NCBI GenBank assembly: GCA_035552155.1
Contig: DASZLX010000006.1
Location: 44,392-108,391, forward strand
From: DASXHY01 sp035552155
GTDB lineage: Bacteria > Verrucomicrobiota > Verrucomicrobiia > Limisphaerales > DASXHY01
DNA length: 64,000 nt
Direction: 5' to 3'
The position numbers and the translations under genes were made by a program. Numbering within the stretch: position 1 is the stretch's first letter; every line of letters starts with the position of its first letter. Positions 34,365 to 43,736 of the stretch are shown in pieces. The notes under the pieces are model-generated. The model saw only the letters and a list, made by a program, of their open reading frames with translations, did not search any database and was not told where the DNA came from.

Positions 34365-35147
34365 TCAATAATCGTTCGTTATGTCGGGATGGAAAAAGAA
34401 CCGGGCATACACATACCCGACACCCTCTCCGATAAGTTCCTTCACGCCCTCGCTGTATTTCCACCACCGCTTGGGATCGTATTCGCGGTTTTCCACGGAG
34501 ATGATGCCTACGCGCGCCTGTCCGGCAAATGCTTTTTCGAAAAGCAACCGGCTGCGCCGCGCATGCGGCCCCAGCGTCACCAGATTAAAACTCATGACGG
34601 GCAGGTGGCGTTCTTCAATCCATTTCCGCAATGCGACCGCAGATTCGTAGGTGCGATTGCGATATTTAATGTGCGCGGGAACCGGCTGCAACAGGTCCGG
34701 GTTCATTCCCAGCCCCAACAATCGAGTATAGGCTGCCAACGCGACACTATCCCCCTTTTCGATTTTCGTGCCGGAGAGCGGGTCGGCTCCCACGGTGAAA
34801 ATTTTGACGTAGGGTTTGGACTTGAACTCCTCAATGCTTTCTTCCAGTGCGTAATTCGGAACCCAACCTTCAATCACCAAATACTGGGTGTCCACCCGGT
34901 CGGTAACCGCCAGGAACGGATGGACGGTCAAAATAAAGACCACAGCCAAAACCAGGAGGGCGGCGCAGAAGACGAATCGCCCACGCCAGGTCAGCGCCCA
35001 TTTTTCTTTGCGTTCCTGTATTCCAAAAAAACGGCGTGCGCGTTTCTCGCGGGTTGCCGCCGGCTTTTCGCTCCTGGCCGCGCTGGTGTTTGGATCAACC
35101 GCCAAATCACGTCGCGGCGCCGGTTTGCCGGGTTTATTGCCCTTCAT
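34365..35147 (-). CDS. DUF218/YdcF-like membrane-anchored protein
   Basis: A protein of 260 aa. A basic N-terminal part (residues 1-55) precedes one membrane helix (FVFCAALLVLAVVFILTVHPFLAV). A periplasmic DUF218-like domain follows (LVIEGWVPNYALEESIEEF, FTVGADPLSG, RTYESAVALRKWIEERHL, NLVTLGPHARRSRLLFEKAF). YdcF/SanA/ElyC-type proteins act in envelope polysaccharide metabolism, but their chemistry is poorly known. The ATG overlaps the preceding stop as ATGA, which indicates translational coupling to the alpha/alpha-barrel protein. Confidence 0.75.
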   Translation of the reverse strand: MKGNKPGKPAPRRDLAVDPNTSAARSEKPAATREKRARRFFGIQERKEKWALTWRGRFVFCAALLVLAVVFILTVHPFLAVTDRVDTQYLVIEGWVPNYALEESIEEFKSKPYVKIFTVGADPLSGTKIEKGDSVALAAYTRLLGLGMNPDLLQPVPAHIKYRNRTYESAVALRKWIEERHLPVMSFNLVTLGPHARRSRLLFEKAFAGQARVGIISVENREYDPKRWWKYSEGVKELIGEGVGYVYARFFFHPDITNDY

Positions 35148-36433
35148 TGTTGAGCGCCTTTCCGCGACGCATGCAACAAATTGGTCAATGAATAAAATAA
35201 TTGCGCCTGTGGCCAGCGCAGGAACGGAAACGTGTGCCTGAACCCTTGCTTGAAAACGCGCGTCACAAAATGGCCGTTGGGAAGCTGATGGTGGCGGCAC
35301 AACTTCTCGGCCAGATCCTGCGCCAGCGTAAACGCGTCCGGAATAAAATCCTTCAACAGCGACCCGAGCGTGATGGCCTCGGCGAAATTATACATTTCCA
35401 GCTTCACGATCTGTTTGCGCGGCTCGATGGCGAACGATTTCGGCAGGCCGCTCGCGTCGAACAATTCCCGCCGGTAAAACTCCCAGCCTTTTTTTATCGC
35501 CGCATCCACCGCCGGATTTTTCAGACGCTGATTTATTTTGTACAGATTTTTCAGCACGAACGCGGTGTGAAAATTGTCGATGAATCCCTCGCCCGACCCT
35601 TCGGTGGCATACAGCCACGCACCATCCGCGCGCTGGCTTTGCAAAATGAAATTCAAATTCCGCTGCGCCTTGGCCTTGTATTCCGGCAAATTAAACCGCG
35701 CATCCGCCTCGAATAACACCCAGGCGCGATAAGCGCTCGCGTTCACGACCTTCGTTTCATCCATCGGCGAATAGCTCGCCGCCGCCGCGTCGGCGCCCGC
35801 GGGTGTATCCTTCAAATCGGTGTAAACAAAAGTCGCAATCGAGCGCGAGATATCGAGATAACGTTGCTCCCCCGTCGCATCATAAAGCCCGAGGTAACCG
35901 GCGAAACAATAGGGCGTGCAGGTAATATACGGCGTGTTTTTCTTCCACAACCCGCGATTGTTCTGCCAATCGAAGGGATAGCCCCAGCATTTGCCGCTGT
36001 AACCCGGCACGCTGTATTTCAGCATGTCCTCGCCCAGTCGAATGGCGGTGTCCAAATATTTCCGGTCGCCACTGACCTGATACAAATTCAAGAACGCCGT
36101 CGTCAACTGTCCATCCGCTGTGGCGAATCGATCCTTGCGCACAAATAAACTGCGCAGCGAAGGACACACCGCTTCCAACAATAAAATCGGCGCGATGAGC
36201 GGCAAGCCAACGACGCCTTTTTCGTAATAAACGCGTCGCGCAAAAACCCCGTATTTGGTACCCCACACGTCGTAAGGGTCAAAACTTTCAAAACCGTTTT
36301 TCTCCAGCCACGCTTCGAACCGTTTGACGCCCTCCGCCACGATCCGCGTCGTCGCCTGGGGCCGCGTAGCGTCGTCGCAGTTGTCCGTTGGAACTGCGCT
36401 TGGCATTGAACCTGTGGCTGTAGAGGATTCCAT
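35144..36433 (-). CDS. (alpha/alpha)6-barrel protein, glycan-processing-like
   Basis: A protein of 429 aa, without a signal peptide. Repeated helical pairs (RYLDISRSIATFVYTD, AYRAWVLFEADARFNLPEYKAKAQRNLNF, DNFHTAFVLKNLYKINQRLK) indicate an alpha/alpha toroid like those of glycan epimerases, unsaturated-glycan hydrolases or C5-epimerase C-domains. The motif GQLTTAFLNLYQVSGDRKYLDTAI is typical of such barrels. No catalytic residues can be assigned. It lies between a polysaccharide deacetylase and a DUF218 protein, so a role in modifying the nascent polymer or its precursor is likely but unproven. Confidence 0.65.
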   Translation of the reverse strand: MESSTATGSMPSAVPTDNCDDATRPQATTRIVAEGVKRFEAWLEKNGFESFDPYDVWGTKYGVFARRVYYEKGVVGLPLIAPILLLEAVCPSLRSLFVRKDRFATADGQLTTAFLNLYQVSGDRKYLDTAIRLGEDMLKYSVPGYSGKCWGYPFDWQNNRGLWKKNTPYITCTPYCFAGYLGLYDATGEQRYLDISRSIATFVYTDLKDTPAGADAAAASYSPMDETKVVNASAYRAWVLFEADARFNLPEYKAKAQRNLNFILQSQRADGAWLYATEGSGEGFIDNFHTAFVLKNLYKINQRLKNPAVDAAIKKGWEFYRRELFDASGLPKSFAIEPRKQIVKLEMYNFAEAITLGSLLKDFIPDAFTLAQDLAEKLCRHHQLPNGHFVTRVFKQGFRHTFPFLRWPQAQLFYSLTNLLHASRKGAQQ

Positions 36434-36445
36434 TCCGTGAACGAA

Positions 36446-37597
36446 TCAGTTCGCCAATGAAAGTGCGGCTTGCTTCTCTTCGCGCCCGTTCAGCCCGGGC
36501 CGCAATAACTCGGCCACTTCGCCAAAGCCCGAGATTTTGATTCCACCCGCTGCTTTTGCCAGCGCCAGGAATTTTTCAAACGCCGCGTCGTCCGTGTGCT
36601 CCTTCGTATGGCCGATGAGCACCACCACGTCCAGCCCGCCTTTGGCGGTGCGCGGCGCGGATTTAATCCAGTTCACCAATGTGTGCGGTGGTTGATTGTG
36701 AAAATCCAATTTGATCGGAATCGGCTGAGCGAGAAATTTCAATATCTTCACCGGATTTTTTCCGATGCCGAGCTTCTGCACCATGTCATGCTTTTGCGCC
36801 TTGGGAATGTTCTTTGAAAACTTGGCGCGCAATCGTCGCACGGTAAATTGCTGGAACCGGCGGCCCGGCCGCGAATAAATCGGCACCTCCCAAATCGGCC
36901 CCGCCGGGTCGGCTTCAATCACGTCCCGGCTCACCCGCCACGGCTCCTTGGCCGAGGGCGCGTTGCGATAATCCAGGCCGCTGCCATATCCCTTGTCCTG
37001 CACCAGGCCCTTCACGACCGAGGAATCGATCACGAAGCCATTGCCGGCCAGCGCGGGGAGCAGCTTTGTTCCGGGCTGTGCCGAAAAAGCGCCCGCGCGA
37101 TAAACCGTGACCTTTTCCCGGCGTCCGGCTTCCGCGAGCATTTTTTCAATCACCGCCTGGCGCTCGCCGATGTAGCGCGTCGTTTCTTCCTGGGTGTCGA
37201 ACAGCGAATCCACGGTGCGCTTCTCCGTATGCAGAATCCATTTGCCGTTTTTGAAATCAGCGCCGTGCCACTGCGGATGCAAATGCAATTGAATGTCGTG
37301 CCCCGCCTTCGCAAGCGCGATAATCTGCCGGCGAATCAAAGTCGCGGGGTCATACCCCAGCTGCGCCACCAGCGCGTCGCGAAATTTCTCGAACGCGAGA
37401 TACTCTTCCACCTCAAAAAAGACGGTCAGCGGCGCGCCGTATTTTTCGCACAAGCGCGCCATGCGATCGGTCGGCTCAACCACATGCTGCCGCACGTCAC
37501 CCTCGCCATTGCCGAAGATTTCGTAATCGACACTGACGACGACGTGGCGCGGAGCGCACCCGCAGTGCGTGTGGGAACATTTATGTTCGGCGGTCAT
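36446..37597 (-). CDS. Polysaccharide deacetylase-like (NodB/CE4-type) protein
   Basis: A protein of 383 aa. The NodB-type core is visible as VVVSVDYEIFGNGEGD (metal-binding Asp), TVFFEVEEYLAF and the metal-ligand motif GHDIQLHLHPQWH, followed by VYRAGAFSAQPGTKLLPAL and FVIDSSVV. Related proteins occur in exosortase-EPS loci and de-N-acetylate polymer sugars. This one has no signal peptide, and its C-terminal part is longer than in single-domain members. The ATG at 37597 starts a His/Cys-rich leader (HKCSHTHCGCAPRH), possibly a metal-binding tag. The longer frame to 37702 would overlap the CysNC gene. Confidence 0.78.
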   Translation of the reverse strand: MTAEHKCSHTHCGCAPRHVVVSVDYEIFGNGEGDVRQHVVEPTDRMARLCEKYGAPLTVFFEVEEYLAFEKFRDALVAQLGYDPATLIRRQIIALAKAGHDIQLHLHPQWHGADFKNGKWILHTEKRTVDSLFDTQEETTRYIGERQAVIEKMLAEAGRREKVTVYRAGAFSAQPGTKLLPALAGNGFVIDSSVVKGLVQDKGYGSGLDYRNAPSAKEPWRVSRDVIEADPAGPIWEVPIYSRPGRRFQQFTVRRLRAKFSKNIPKAQKHDMVQKLGIGKNPVKILKFLAQPIPIKLDFHNQPPHTLVNWIKSAPRTAKGGLDVVVLIGHTKEHTDDAAFEKFLALAKAAGGIKISGFGEVAELLRPGLNGREEKQAALSLAN

Positions 37598-37670
37598 TTT
37601 AGTTATTTCGCGTTTCAGCGTGCTTCCGGCATCTTGCCGGAAATCTGCCGGCGAGACGCCGACAGCTCGT

Positions 37671-39614
37671 TCACTGCGCCTCTTCGCGAAGATATTCCAC
37701 AATCTTCGCCACTGACTCCGGCAAGCTCAACTCGTGAGTCGGCAATTCCAGCTCCGGTTTGAGCGGCGCTTCATACGGCGCGGACACACCGGTGAAATCT
37801 TTAATCTCGTTCGCCCGGGCCTTCGCATAAAGCCCCTTCGGATCGCGCGACTCGCACACGTTCAACGGCGTATTCACAAAAATTTCCACGAACTGCCCCG
37901 GTTCCATGCGCGCGCGCACCGCTTCCCGGTCAGCCCGGTAGGGTGAAATGAAGGCAGTGATGCAAATAAATCCCGCGTCCGCCATAATCTTCGCCATCTC
38001 GCCGACGCGGCGGATGTTTTCGCGCCGATCTCCCGGCGAGAACCCGAGGTCGGAACAAAGCCCGTGCCGCACTTTGTCGCCGTCCAACACGTACGCCTGC
38101 ATGCCGAGATTGAACAATTCACGTTCGAGCTCGGTGGCAACGGTGGATTTCCCGGCTCCGGACAAACCGGTCAGCCATACCACGCGGCCCAGGTGACCGT
38201 TGCGATGAATCCGCTGGTCGTGCGTTATTTTGCCTTCGGTCCAGAAAATATTGTGCGCCTTGTGCAGCGTGTCGGACGACATGCGCGGATACGCGTCATC
38301 CACCACGATGCCCCCGCCCGCCACGTCAAAACCGTCGCACACGACGAAACGCCCGATCGTGATGATTTCCGAATGCGCGTCAAACGCGATCGGGCGTTTG
38401 GTGCGCAGGTACAATTCGGCAATTTCGTAACGCCCCACGTGCGCGTCCTTATCGTCGCGCCGGACCGTCTCAAGCGTCGAAGCGTCGAGGACTTTTTCGA
38501 TGGAGTCAATTTCGCAATCCACTTCCTGGGCGAGCAATTTCAGTTTGTAGAGTTTTCCTTTGCGGAACGGCGCGCGGCCCATCCAAAACACCCGCGCTTT
38601 CAACCGGTTCAAATTATACGGCAATGAGTTTTCATGCGCGCCCACCACGCCGCGCTCGACAAAAATCTGCTCGCTGAGCGTGATGCCGATCGATTCCGTG
38701 GCCGAAGCGCCGTCCGCCACCGGCGCGCTCCAACGCTCGATGCTTTTCACCGTGCTGGCCTTGTTCGTCGGGCAAAATTGGAGGCGGTCGCCCACTTTCA
38801 GCGTGCCGGATTCCACGCGGCCCGCGAGAATGCGGCGCTCGTCGAACCGGTAAACATCCTGCACCGCAAAACGCAAAGGCAAATGCGCCGGCGGCTCGGA
38901 GGCGCGAAACTGGTCCAGCACATTCAACACCGTTGAACCTGTCCACCACGGCATCTTGGCGCTCGGCGCCGCGATGTTGTCGCCGTCGCGCGCCGTCATC
39001 GGCACAAAAATGCGCGCCTCGACGCCGAGCGATTTAAGGAAGGCCCGGTATTCGCGTTCAATGGATTCAAAGCGCTCCTGCGAATAACCGACCAGGTCCA
39101 TCTTGTTCACGAGCACTGCGATTTGTGTGATGCCCAGGAAATGCAGCAGGTAACCGTGACGCCGGGAATTTTCCTGGATGCCTTCCTGCGCATCGATCAA
39201 TAGCAACGCCGCTTCCGCGCTCGCCGCGCCGGTGATCATGTTCTTGAGAAACTCCTTGTGGCCGGGCGCATCAATGATGACGTACTGGCGTTTCTTCGTG
39301 CGAAACCAGATCTGCGCCGTATCGATCGTGATATTCTGGTCGCGCTCGGCTTGCAATGCGTCCATGAGGTTGGCCCATTCAAAGGGCATGCCGCGGCGCT
39401 CCGCGATTTGTTGCAATTGCTCGAGCTTGCCGTCCGGCAGCGAGCCCGTGTCGTGCAACAAACGCCCCACGAACGTGGACTTGCCGTGATCGACGTGGCC
39501 GACGATGACGATCTTAAGCTGGCGGGCGGAGTCGTTGGCGACTTCGGGCTTCGCCGGCGGGGCCGTCATTTGAGATTTCTCGTGGCCATCGAGAGCGGAA
39601 GAGGTGGCGATCAT
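37671..39614 (-). CDS. cysNC: CysNC: sulfate adenylyltransferase large subunit fused to APS kinase
   Basis: A protein of 647 aa. The N-terminal GTPase half has GHVDHGKST (39-47), IIDAPGHKEFLKNM and NKMDLV. A middle beta-barrel domain follows. The C-terminal APS kinase has GLSGAGKST (483-491), DGDKVRHGLCSDLGF and SPYRADREAVR. Together with CysD it converts sulfate and ATP to APS, and then phosphorylates it to PAPS, the donor for sulfotransferases. The bifunctional form in a polysaccharide locus, and no sulfite/sulfide genes nearby, point to sulfation rather than cysteine synthesis. An ATG at 39569 is an alternative start that removes 15 residues. Confidence 0.95.
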   Translation of the reverse strand: MIATSSALDGHEKSQMTAPPAKPEVANDSARQLKIVIVGHVDHGKSTFVGRLLHDTGSLPDGKLEQLQQIAERRGMPFEWANLMDALQAERDQNITIDTAQIWFRTKKRQYVIIDAPGHKEFLKNMITGAASAEAALLLIDAQEGIQENSRRHGYLLHFLGITQIAVLVNKMDLVGYSQERFESIEREYRAFLKSLGVEARIFVPMTARDGDNIAAPSAKMPWWTGSTVLNVLDQFRASEPPAHLPLRFAVQDVYRFDERRILAGRVESGTLKVGDRLQFCPTNKASTVKSIERWSAPVADGASATESIGITLSEQIFVERGVVGAHENSLPYNLNRLKARVFWMGRAPFRKGKLYKLKLLAQEVDCEIDSIEKVLDASTLETVRRDDKDAHVGRYEIAELYLRTKRPIAFDAHSEIITIGRFVVCDGFDVAGGGIVVDDAYPRMSSDTLHKAHNIFWTEGKITHDQRIHRNGHLGRVVWLTGLSGAGKSTVATELERELFNLGMQAYVLDGDKVRHGLCSDLGFSPGDRRENIRRVGEMAKIMADAGFICITAFISPYRADREAVRARMEPGQFVEIFVNTPLNVCESRDPKGLYAKARANEIKDFTGVSAPYEAPLKPELELPTHELSLPESVAKIVEYLREEAQ

Positions 39615-39633
39615 AAAAATAAAAAACGAGCGT

Positions 39634-39730
39634 GGTGGGGCGCGTCGCTCCGCGCGCGCCGGGCGTAAAAATTGCAATAATCCGGTATTTCCATAGGTCC
39701 AACGGCGCGTGCGGAGCAGCGCGCCCTACC
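39634..39730. repeat. Dispersed inverted repeat, copy A
   Basis: Left arm 39634-39660 and right arm 39704-39730 are imperfect inverted copies (27 nt, four mismatches), reading GGCGCG..GGAGC..GCGCGCCCTACC on the right. The 43-nt spacer contains AAATTGCAATAAT. It fills most of the gap between cysNC and cysD. The same element type occurs at 63642-63714. The DNA is transcribed into the operon and would form a long hairpin. Confidence 0.75.
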
Positions 39731-39736
39731 TTGTTC

Positions 39737-40549
39737 TCACATGTAACCGTCGCGGCGCAGTCTTTCGAAAGCGTCCTCGCTTTCCTTGTCCTGGGCGCGG
39801 CCGGCGCGTTCCGGCGTCGTCGTCGCCCGCAATTCCGAAATAATCTCCGGAACAGTGCGCGCCTGGGACTTGATTGGAAAGGTGCAGGGATGGCAACCGA
39901 TGGAACGGTAACGCTCGCCTTTGTCGTTCGAAAAATACAGCGGGATGACCGGGATGTTTTCGCGCTCGATATATTCCCAGATGTTCAGCTCGGTCCAATG
40001 CAACAGCGGATGGATGCGAATGTGCGTGCCGGCCTCGTAATCGGTCTTGAACTGGTCCCACAATTCCGGCGGCTGGTCTTCGACATTCCACTCCATATTT
40101 TTATCGCGCGGACTGAAATAACGTTCCTTGGCGCGGGTTGGTTCTTCATCGCGGCGCACGCCCACGATGACGCCGGTGAATTTATGCTTCTCCAGCACGG
40201 TCTTGAGCGCGTCTTTTTTGAGCGTGCCGCAGCATTCGACGCGCGTCGCTTTGGAATTCGGGAAAGTATTTCCGTTGCGCAACACTTCCTCGTTCTTGCC
40301 GACCACCAATTGCAATTTCCAGTCTTTCACCAATTGATCGCGATACTCGATCATCGAAGGAATCTTGTAGGTGGTGTCCACGTGCACGAGCGGGAAGGGG
40401 ACATGGCCGAAAAACGCCTTGCGCGCAAGCCACAGCATCACGGTGGAGTCCTTGCCAATGCTCCACAACATGCCGAGGTTTTCGAATTTATTATACGCCT
40501 CGCGCAGAATATAGACGCTTTGGTTTTCGAGTTTTGAGAGGTGGTCCAT
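39737..40549 (-). CDS. cysD: CysD: sulfate adenylyltransferase small subunit
   Basis: A protein of 270 aa of the PAPS-reductase-like ATP pyrophosphatase family. Its PP-loop-like start is LGMLWSIGKDSTVMLWL. Further hallmarks are HVDTTYKIPSMIEYRD, VGVRRDEEPTRAKERYFSPRD and GCHPCTFPI. Its length and motifs match CysD. It works as a heterodimer with the CysN half of CysNC, encoded directly downstream and separated only by the dispersed repeat. The ATG at 40549 is well placed at the family N-terminus (MDHLSKLENQSVYILREA). Confidence 0.95.
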   Translation of the reverse strand: MDHLSKLENQSVYILREAYNKFENLGMLWSIGKDSTVMLWLARKAFFGHVPFPLVHVDTTYKIPSMIEYRDQLVKDWKLQLVVGKNEEVLRNGNTFPNSKATRVECCGTLKKDALKTVLEKHKFTGVIVGVRRDEEPTRAKERYFSPRDKNMEWNVEDQPPELWDQFKTDYEAGTHIRIHPLLHWTELNIWEYIERENIPVIPLYFSNDKGERYRSIGCHPCTFPIKSQARTVPEIISELRATTTPERAGRAQDKESEDAFERLRRDGYM

Positions 40550-40581
40550 GGAATAGTTTCAGTGTCGGAATGGGCAACGAA

Positions 40582-42507
40582 TCACAACCCCTGTTGCGCC
40601 CAGGATTCGAACATCAACACCGGCCAGAGCAACTCCGAATTGTCGCGCCGGCCGGCCAGGTGCTCCCGCCATTTGCGCCCGATGATTTCCTGGTCCATCA
40701 ATTCGCCGTGCTGTCCGCGGTTCTTTTCCAACAAATCCTCCGCCCAGTCCCGCAACGGACCGCGCACCCATTGCGCGATCGGCACGGAAAATCCCTTCTT
40801 CGGGCGGTCGATGATTTCGCGTGGCACATATTTTTCCAGCACCCGGCGCAAGACGACTTTGCCGGTACCGTTGGAGCGTTTGTATTCCAGCGGCAGGCTC
40901 AGCGCAAACGCCACCACGTCGTGATCGAGCAACGGCACGCGGGATTCGAGGCTCACCGCCATGCTGGCGCGATCCAGTTTCACCAAAATATCCTCGGGCA
41001 AATACTGGTTCAGGTCGGCAACGGCCATGAGTTCAATCAGGTCGAGGCCGGCGGCGTGGTTCTGCGCCGCTGCGCGAGCCGCTCCGTTCGACAGTCCACG
41101 CACCACCGTCTCCGGCGCAAACCATCGGGAATTGATCAAATCGTATTGCGACATCGCGTTGCCATGCCCCAGCAGCGAGGCGTATTTATGAACTTTGAAA
41201 CCGGAAGCGTTGTCGCCCGCCGGAATCAAATTAAAAACCCGGTCCCAGCCGCGTTCCGAAACGATTCGCGCGCCGCCCGAAGCCAGCTTTCGCGCGAGCG
41301 AAGGAATGCGGTTCAGGCGATTCAATCGTCCCGCTGACACCGTGTAATGGCGGTAACCGGCAAACAGCTCATCCCCGCCGTCGCCGGACAAACTCACCGT
41401 CACGTGTTTCCGCGCCAGCCGGGACACGGCGAACGTCGGAATCTGCGAGGCATCGGCAAACGGTTCATCGAACATTTGTCCCAGCATCGGCACGATCGCC
41501 TGCGCTTCTCCCGCGGTCAGCACGAGGTCGGTGTGGTCCGTCTTCAAATGCCGCGCCACTTCGCGCGCCGATTCCGCCTCATTGAACCCGGCTTCCTCAA
41601 ATCCAATGGTGAAGGTTTTCACCGGGCGCGTGGATTCGGCCTGCATCATCGCTACCACGGTGGAGGAATCGACGCCGCCGGAAAGAAATGCGCCCAGCGG
41701 CACATCGGAAATCATCTGGCCGCGCACCGATTTGCGCAGCATTTGATCCAATTGCTCCTGCGCCTCCGCAGCCGTGCCTTTGAACGCATGCGCGCCTTTC
41801 TGGCCCCAATCGCGCACGACCGACCAATAACATTCCGGCGATGCTTTTTCCGACGCCGACTTCATCGTCAGCAAATGCGCGGCGGGCAATTTGAAAATTC
41901 CCTTGAACACCGAATGCGGCGCCGGGATATAACCGTATTTGAGAAATTGCCCGATGCTTTCCACGTTTAGCTCCGGCTTGAACTCTTTGAGGGCGCGCAG
42001 GGCCTTAAGTTCCGAGCCGAACCAAAACGCGCCGCCAAACCAGCCATAAAAGAGCGGCTTGATGCCAATCCTATCCCGCGCCAGCACGAGTTCCCCGGTC
42101 TGCCGGTCCCACAACGCGAAGGCGAACATGCCGTTGAGATGCTCCAACGTTTTATGCACACCCCAGCGCGCGCAGCTTTCCACGATCACCTCGGTGTCAC
42201 TGCTTCCGCGAAAAACGCAGCCGGCCGCCACGAGTTGATTGCGCAACTCGGTAAAATTGTAGCATTCGCCGTTGTAAATAATGACGAAACGACCGCAGTG
42301 CGAGTGCATCGGCTGGGCGCCGGCCTCGGTCAAATCAAGAATGGAGAGCCGCCGATGCGTGAGCGCGAGGCCGCGCGGGGCATCGGTCCAAATTCCCTCC
42401 GCGTCCGGGCCGCGATGGCTCATCGCTCCGCCCATGGCTCGCGCGCTCGTTTCCAGGCGCTCGCGGCCTTCCGCTTTTGCGAACCAAATCCCGGCTATTC
42501 CACACAT
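40582..42507 (-). CDS. AsnB-like glutamine amidotransferase of the polysaccharide locus
   Basis: A protein of 641 aa. The glutaminase domain begins at Cys2 (MCGIAGIWFA), with HRGPDAEG and RLSILDLTEAGAQPM. The synthetase domain has the PP-loop SGGVDSS at 276-282 and SLSGDGGDELFAGYRHY. Members in exosortase/EPS loci are thought to amidate a sugar carboxylate rather than aspartate. The uronic acid precursors made by this locus would be suitable substrates (inference), as in WbpS-type amidation. Starting at 42507 places the obligatory nucleophilic Cys at position 2; the gene overlaps the end of the preceding glycosyltransferase gene by 13 nt. Confidence 0.9.
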   Translation of the reverse strand: MCGIAGIWFAKAEGRERLETSARAMGGAMSHRGPDAEGIWTDAPRGLALTHRRLSILDLTEAGAQPMHSHCGRFVIIYNGECYNFTELRNQLVAAGCVFRGSSDTEVIVESCARWGVHKTLEHLNGMFAFALWDRQTGELVLARDRIGIKPLFYGWFGGAFWFGSELKALRALKEFKPELNVESIGQFLKYGYIPAPHSVFKGIFKLPAAHLLTMKSASEKASPECYWSVVRDWGQKGAHAFKGTAAEAQEQLDQMLRKSVRGQMISDVPLGAFLSGGVDSSTVVAMMQAESTRPVKTFTIGFEEAGFNEAESAREVARHLKTDHTDLVLTAGEAQAIVPMLGQMFDEPFADASQIPTFAVSRLARKHVTVSLSGDGGDELFAGYRHYTVSAGRLNRLNRIPSLARKLASGGARIVSERGWDRVFNLIPAGDNASGFKVHKYASLLGHGNAMSQYDLINSRWFAPETVVRGLSNGAARAAAQNHAAGLDLIELMAVADLNQYLPEDILVKLDRASMAVSLESRVPLLDHDVVAFALSLPLEYKRSNGTGKVVLRRVLEKYVPREIIDRPKKGFSVPIAQWVRGPLRDWAEDLLEKNRGQHGELMDQEIIGRKWREHLAGRRDNSELLWPVLMFESWAQQGL

Positions 42508-43703
42508 ACGGGTTTTGCAGGTTCCGGACGCCGTTCGGACGCGACCGGTTTCGGCGATACGAGTCCGCGGCACAGCGCTTCCAGCCGCCGGGCGACCACC
42601 GGCGCGGCGAAGCGCTGCCGGGCGTAACGCCAATTAATGGTGCCGATGCGCTCGTGCAATTCGGGAGTTTCAACCAGCCGTTCGATCGCGTCCGCCACCG
42701 CTTGCGGGCCAAATTTTTTCTTCGGCGCCGCGTTATTGTCCGGCGGGATGATAAAACCGTTTTCGCGGTCGCGCAGGATGTCCTTCAATCCGCCGGCGTC
42801 GCTCGACACCACCGGCAGCCCCATCGCCAGCGCTTCCAAGACCGCGTTCGGCATGCCTTCCGTGTAACTCAAAAAACAAAACAGACTTCCCTGACGGTAA
42901 CAATCAACCTTCGCCTGGCCTTTGAGAAAGCCGGTGAAAGTTACGTCCGATAATTCCAACGTTTTCGCGTAGGCCTTCAGCGCTTCCAGATCGGGCCCGT
43001 CGCCGCCGATGGTCAGGGTGTAAGCCGGGTTGCGCTGCTTTAAAATTTGAAATGCGTCGAGCAATTCAAAAACGCCTTTGGCCACTTCCACGCGGGACAA
43101 ATACAAAAGATTGGTGCGCGCCTTTCCGGGCGCGGGCGGAACAGGCGAACCGGCGAGACATTGGTCCTCGACCACGGTGGTTTCGACATGAATCGGCGCC
43201 TGGAAACCCCAGCGCAACAAATCCTGTTTGAAACGTTCGGACAAAACGATGTGCTCGTGCGCCATTTTATAGATGCGGCACAACCGGCTGTTGTTGCCGC
43301 CGGGAAATTCCGGCTTCCCACAAACGTCATTTTCCCAACCGCGCCAGAAACAAAGAACGCGCCGGCCCAACAAACGCCCCATCAGCAGCGTGGCCGCATC
43401 CCGTTTCAACGAGCGGAACGTGGAAGGGTCCATCGAGGGATTCACCACCAGGACGCCCGGCCGATGCCGCAGAATTTTTGACGCCAGGCTGCACCAGTCC
43501 AATGCCAACCGCGTGGGCGTGAACTCGAGCAGTTTCGAACCCAGTGACCGATGGTCCCCGTAAAACGTGTAAGGCCGGCCCGTGTCGCACAGCGTGACCG
43601 CCGCGTTCATGTGCGGCGTGATGGCATTGTAATAATTATAAATGCCGCCGCCGGAACTGGCGCGGTCGCGGACAATGACAATCGAGAGATCGCTACGTTT
43701 CAT
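42495..43703 (-). CDS. GT4-family glycosyltransferase
   Basis: A protein of 402 aa with the GT-B layout. The N-domain includes the Gly-rich loop RDRASSGGGIYNYYNAI. The C-domain has LLYLSRVEVAKGVFELLDAF and the donor-binding EGMPNAVLEALAMGLPVVSSDAGG (EX7E motif). The acceptor and donor sugars are unknown. The ATG at 43703 replaces an in-frame TTG at 43715. It sits between the HAD-UbiA gene and the amidotransferase gene. Confidence 0.85.
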   Translation of the reverse strand: MKRSDLSIVIVRDRASSGGGIYNYYNAITPHMNAAVTLCDTGRPYTFYGDHRSLGSKLLEFTPTRLALDWCSLASKILRHRPGVLVVNPSMDPSTFRSLKRDAATLLMGRLLGRRVLCFWRGWENDVCGKPEFPGGNNSRLCRIYKMAHEHIVLSERFKQDLLRWGFQAPIHVETTVVEDQCLAGSPVPPAPGKARTNLLYLSRVEVAKGVFELLDAFQILKQRNPAYTLTIGGDGPDLEALKAYAKTLELSDVTFTGFLKGQAKVDCYRQGSLFCFLSYTEGMPNAVLEALAMGLPVVSSDAGGLKDILRDRENGFIIPPDNNAAPKKKFGPQAVADAIERLVETPELHERIGTINWRYARQRFAAPVVARRLEALCRGLVSPKPVASERRPEPAKPVCVE

Positions 43704-43736
43704 CGGAGGGGACAACTTTGACGACGCGAATGGCTT

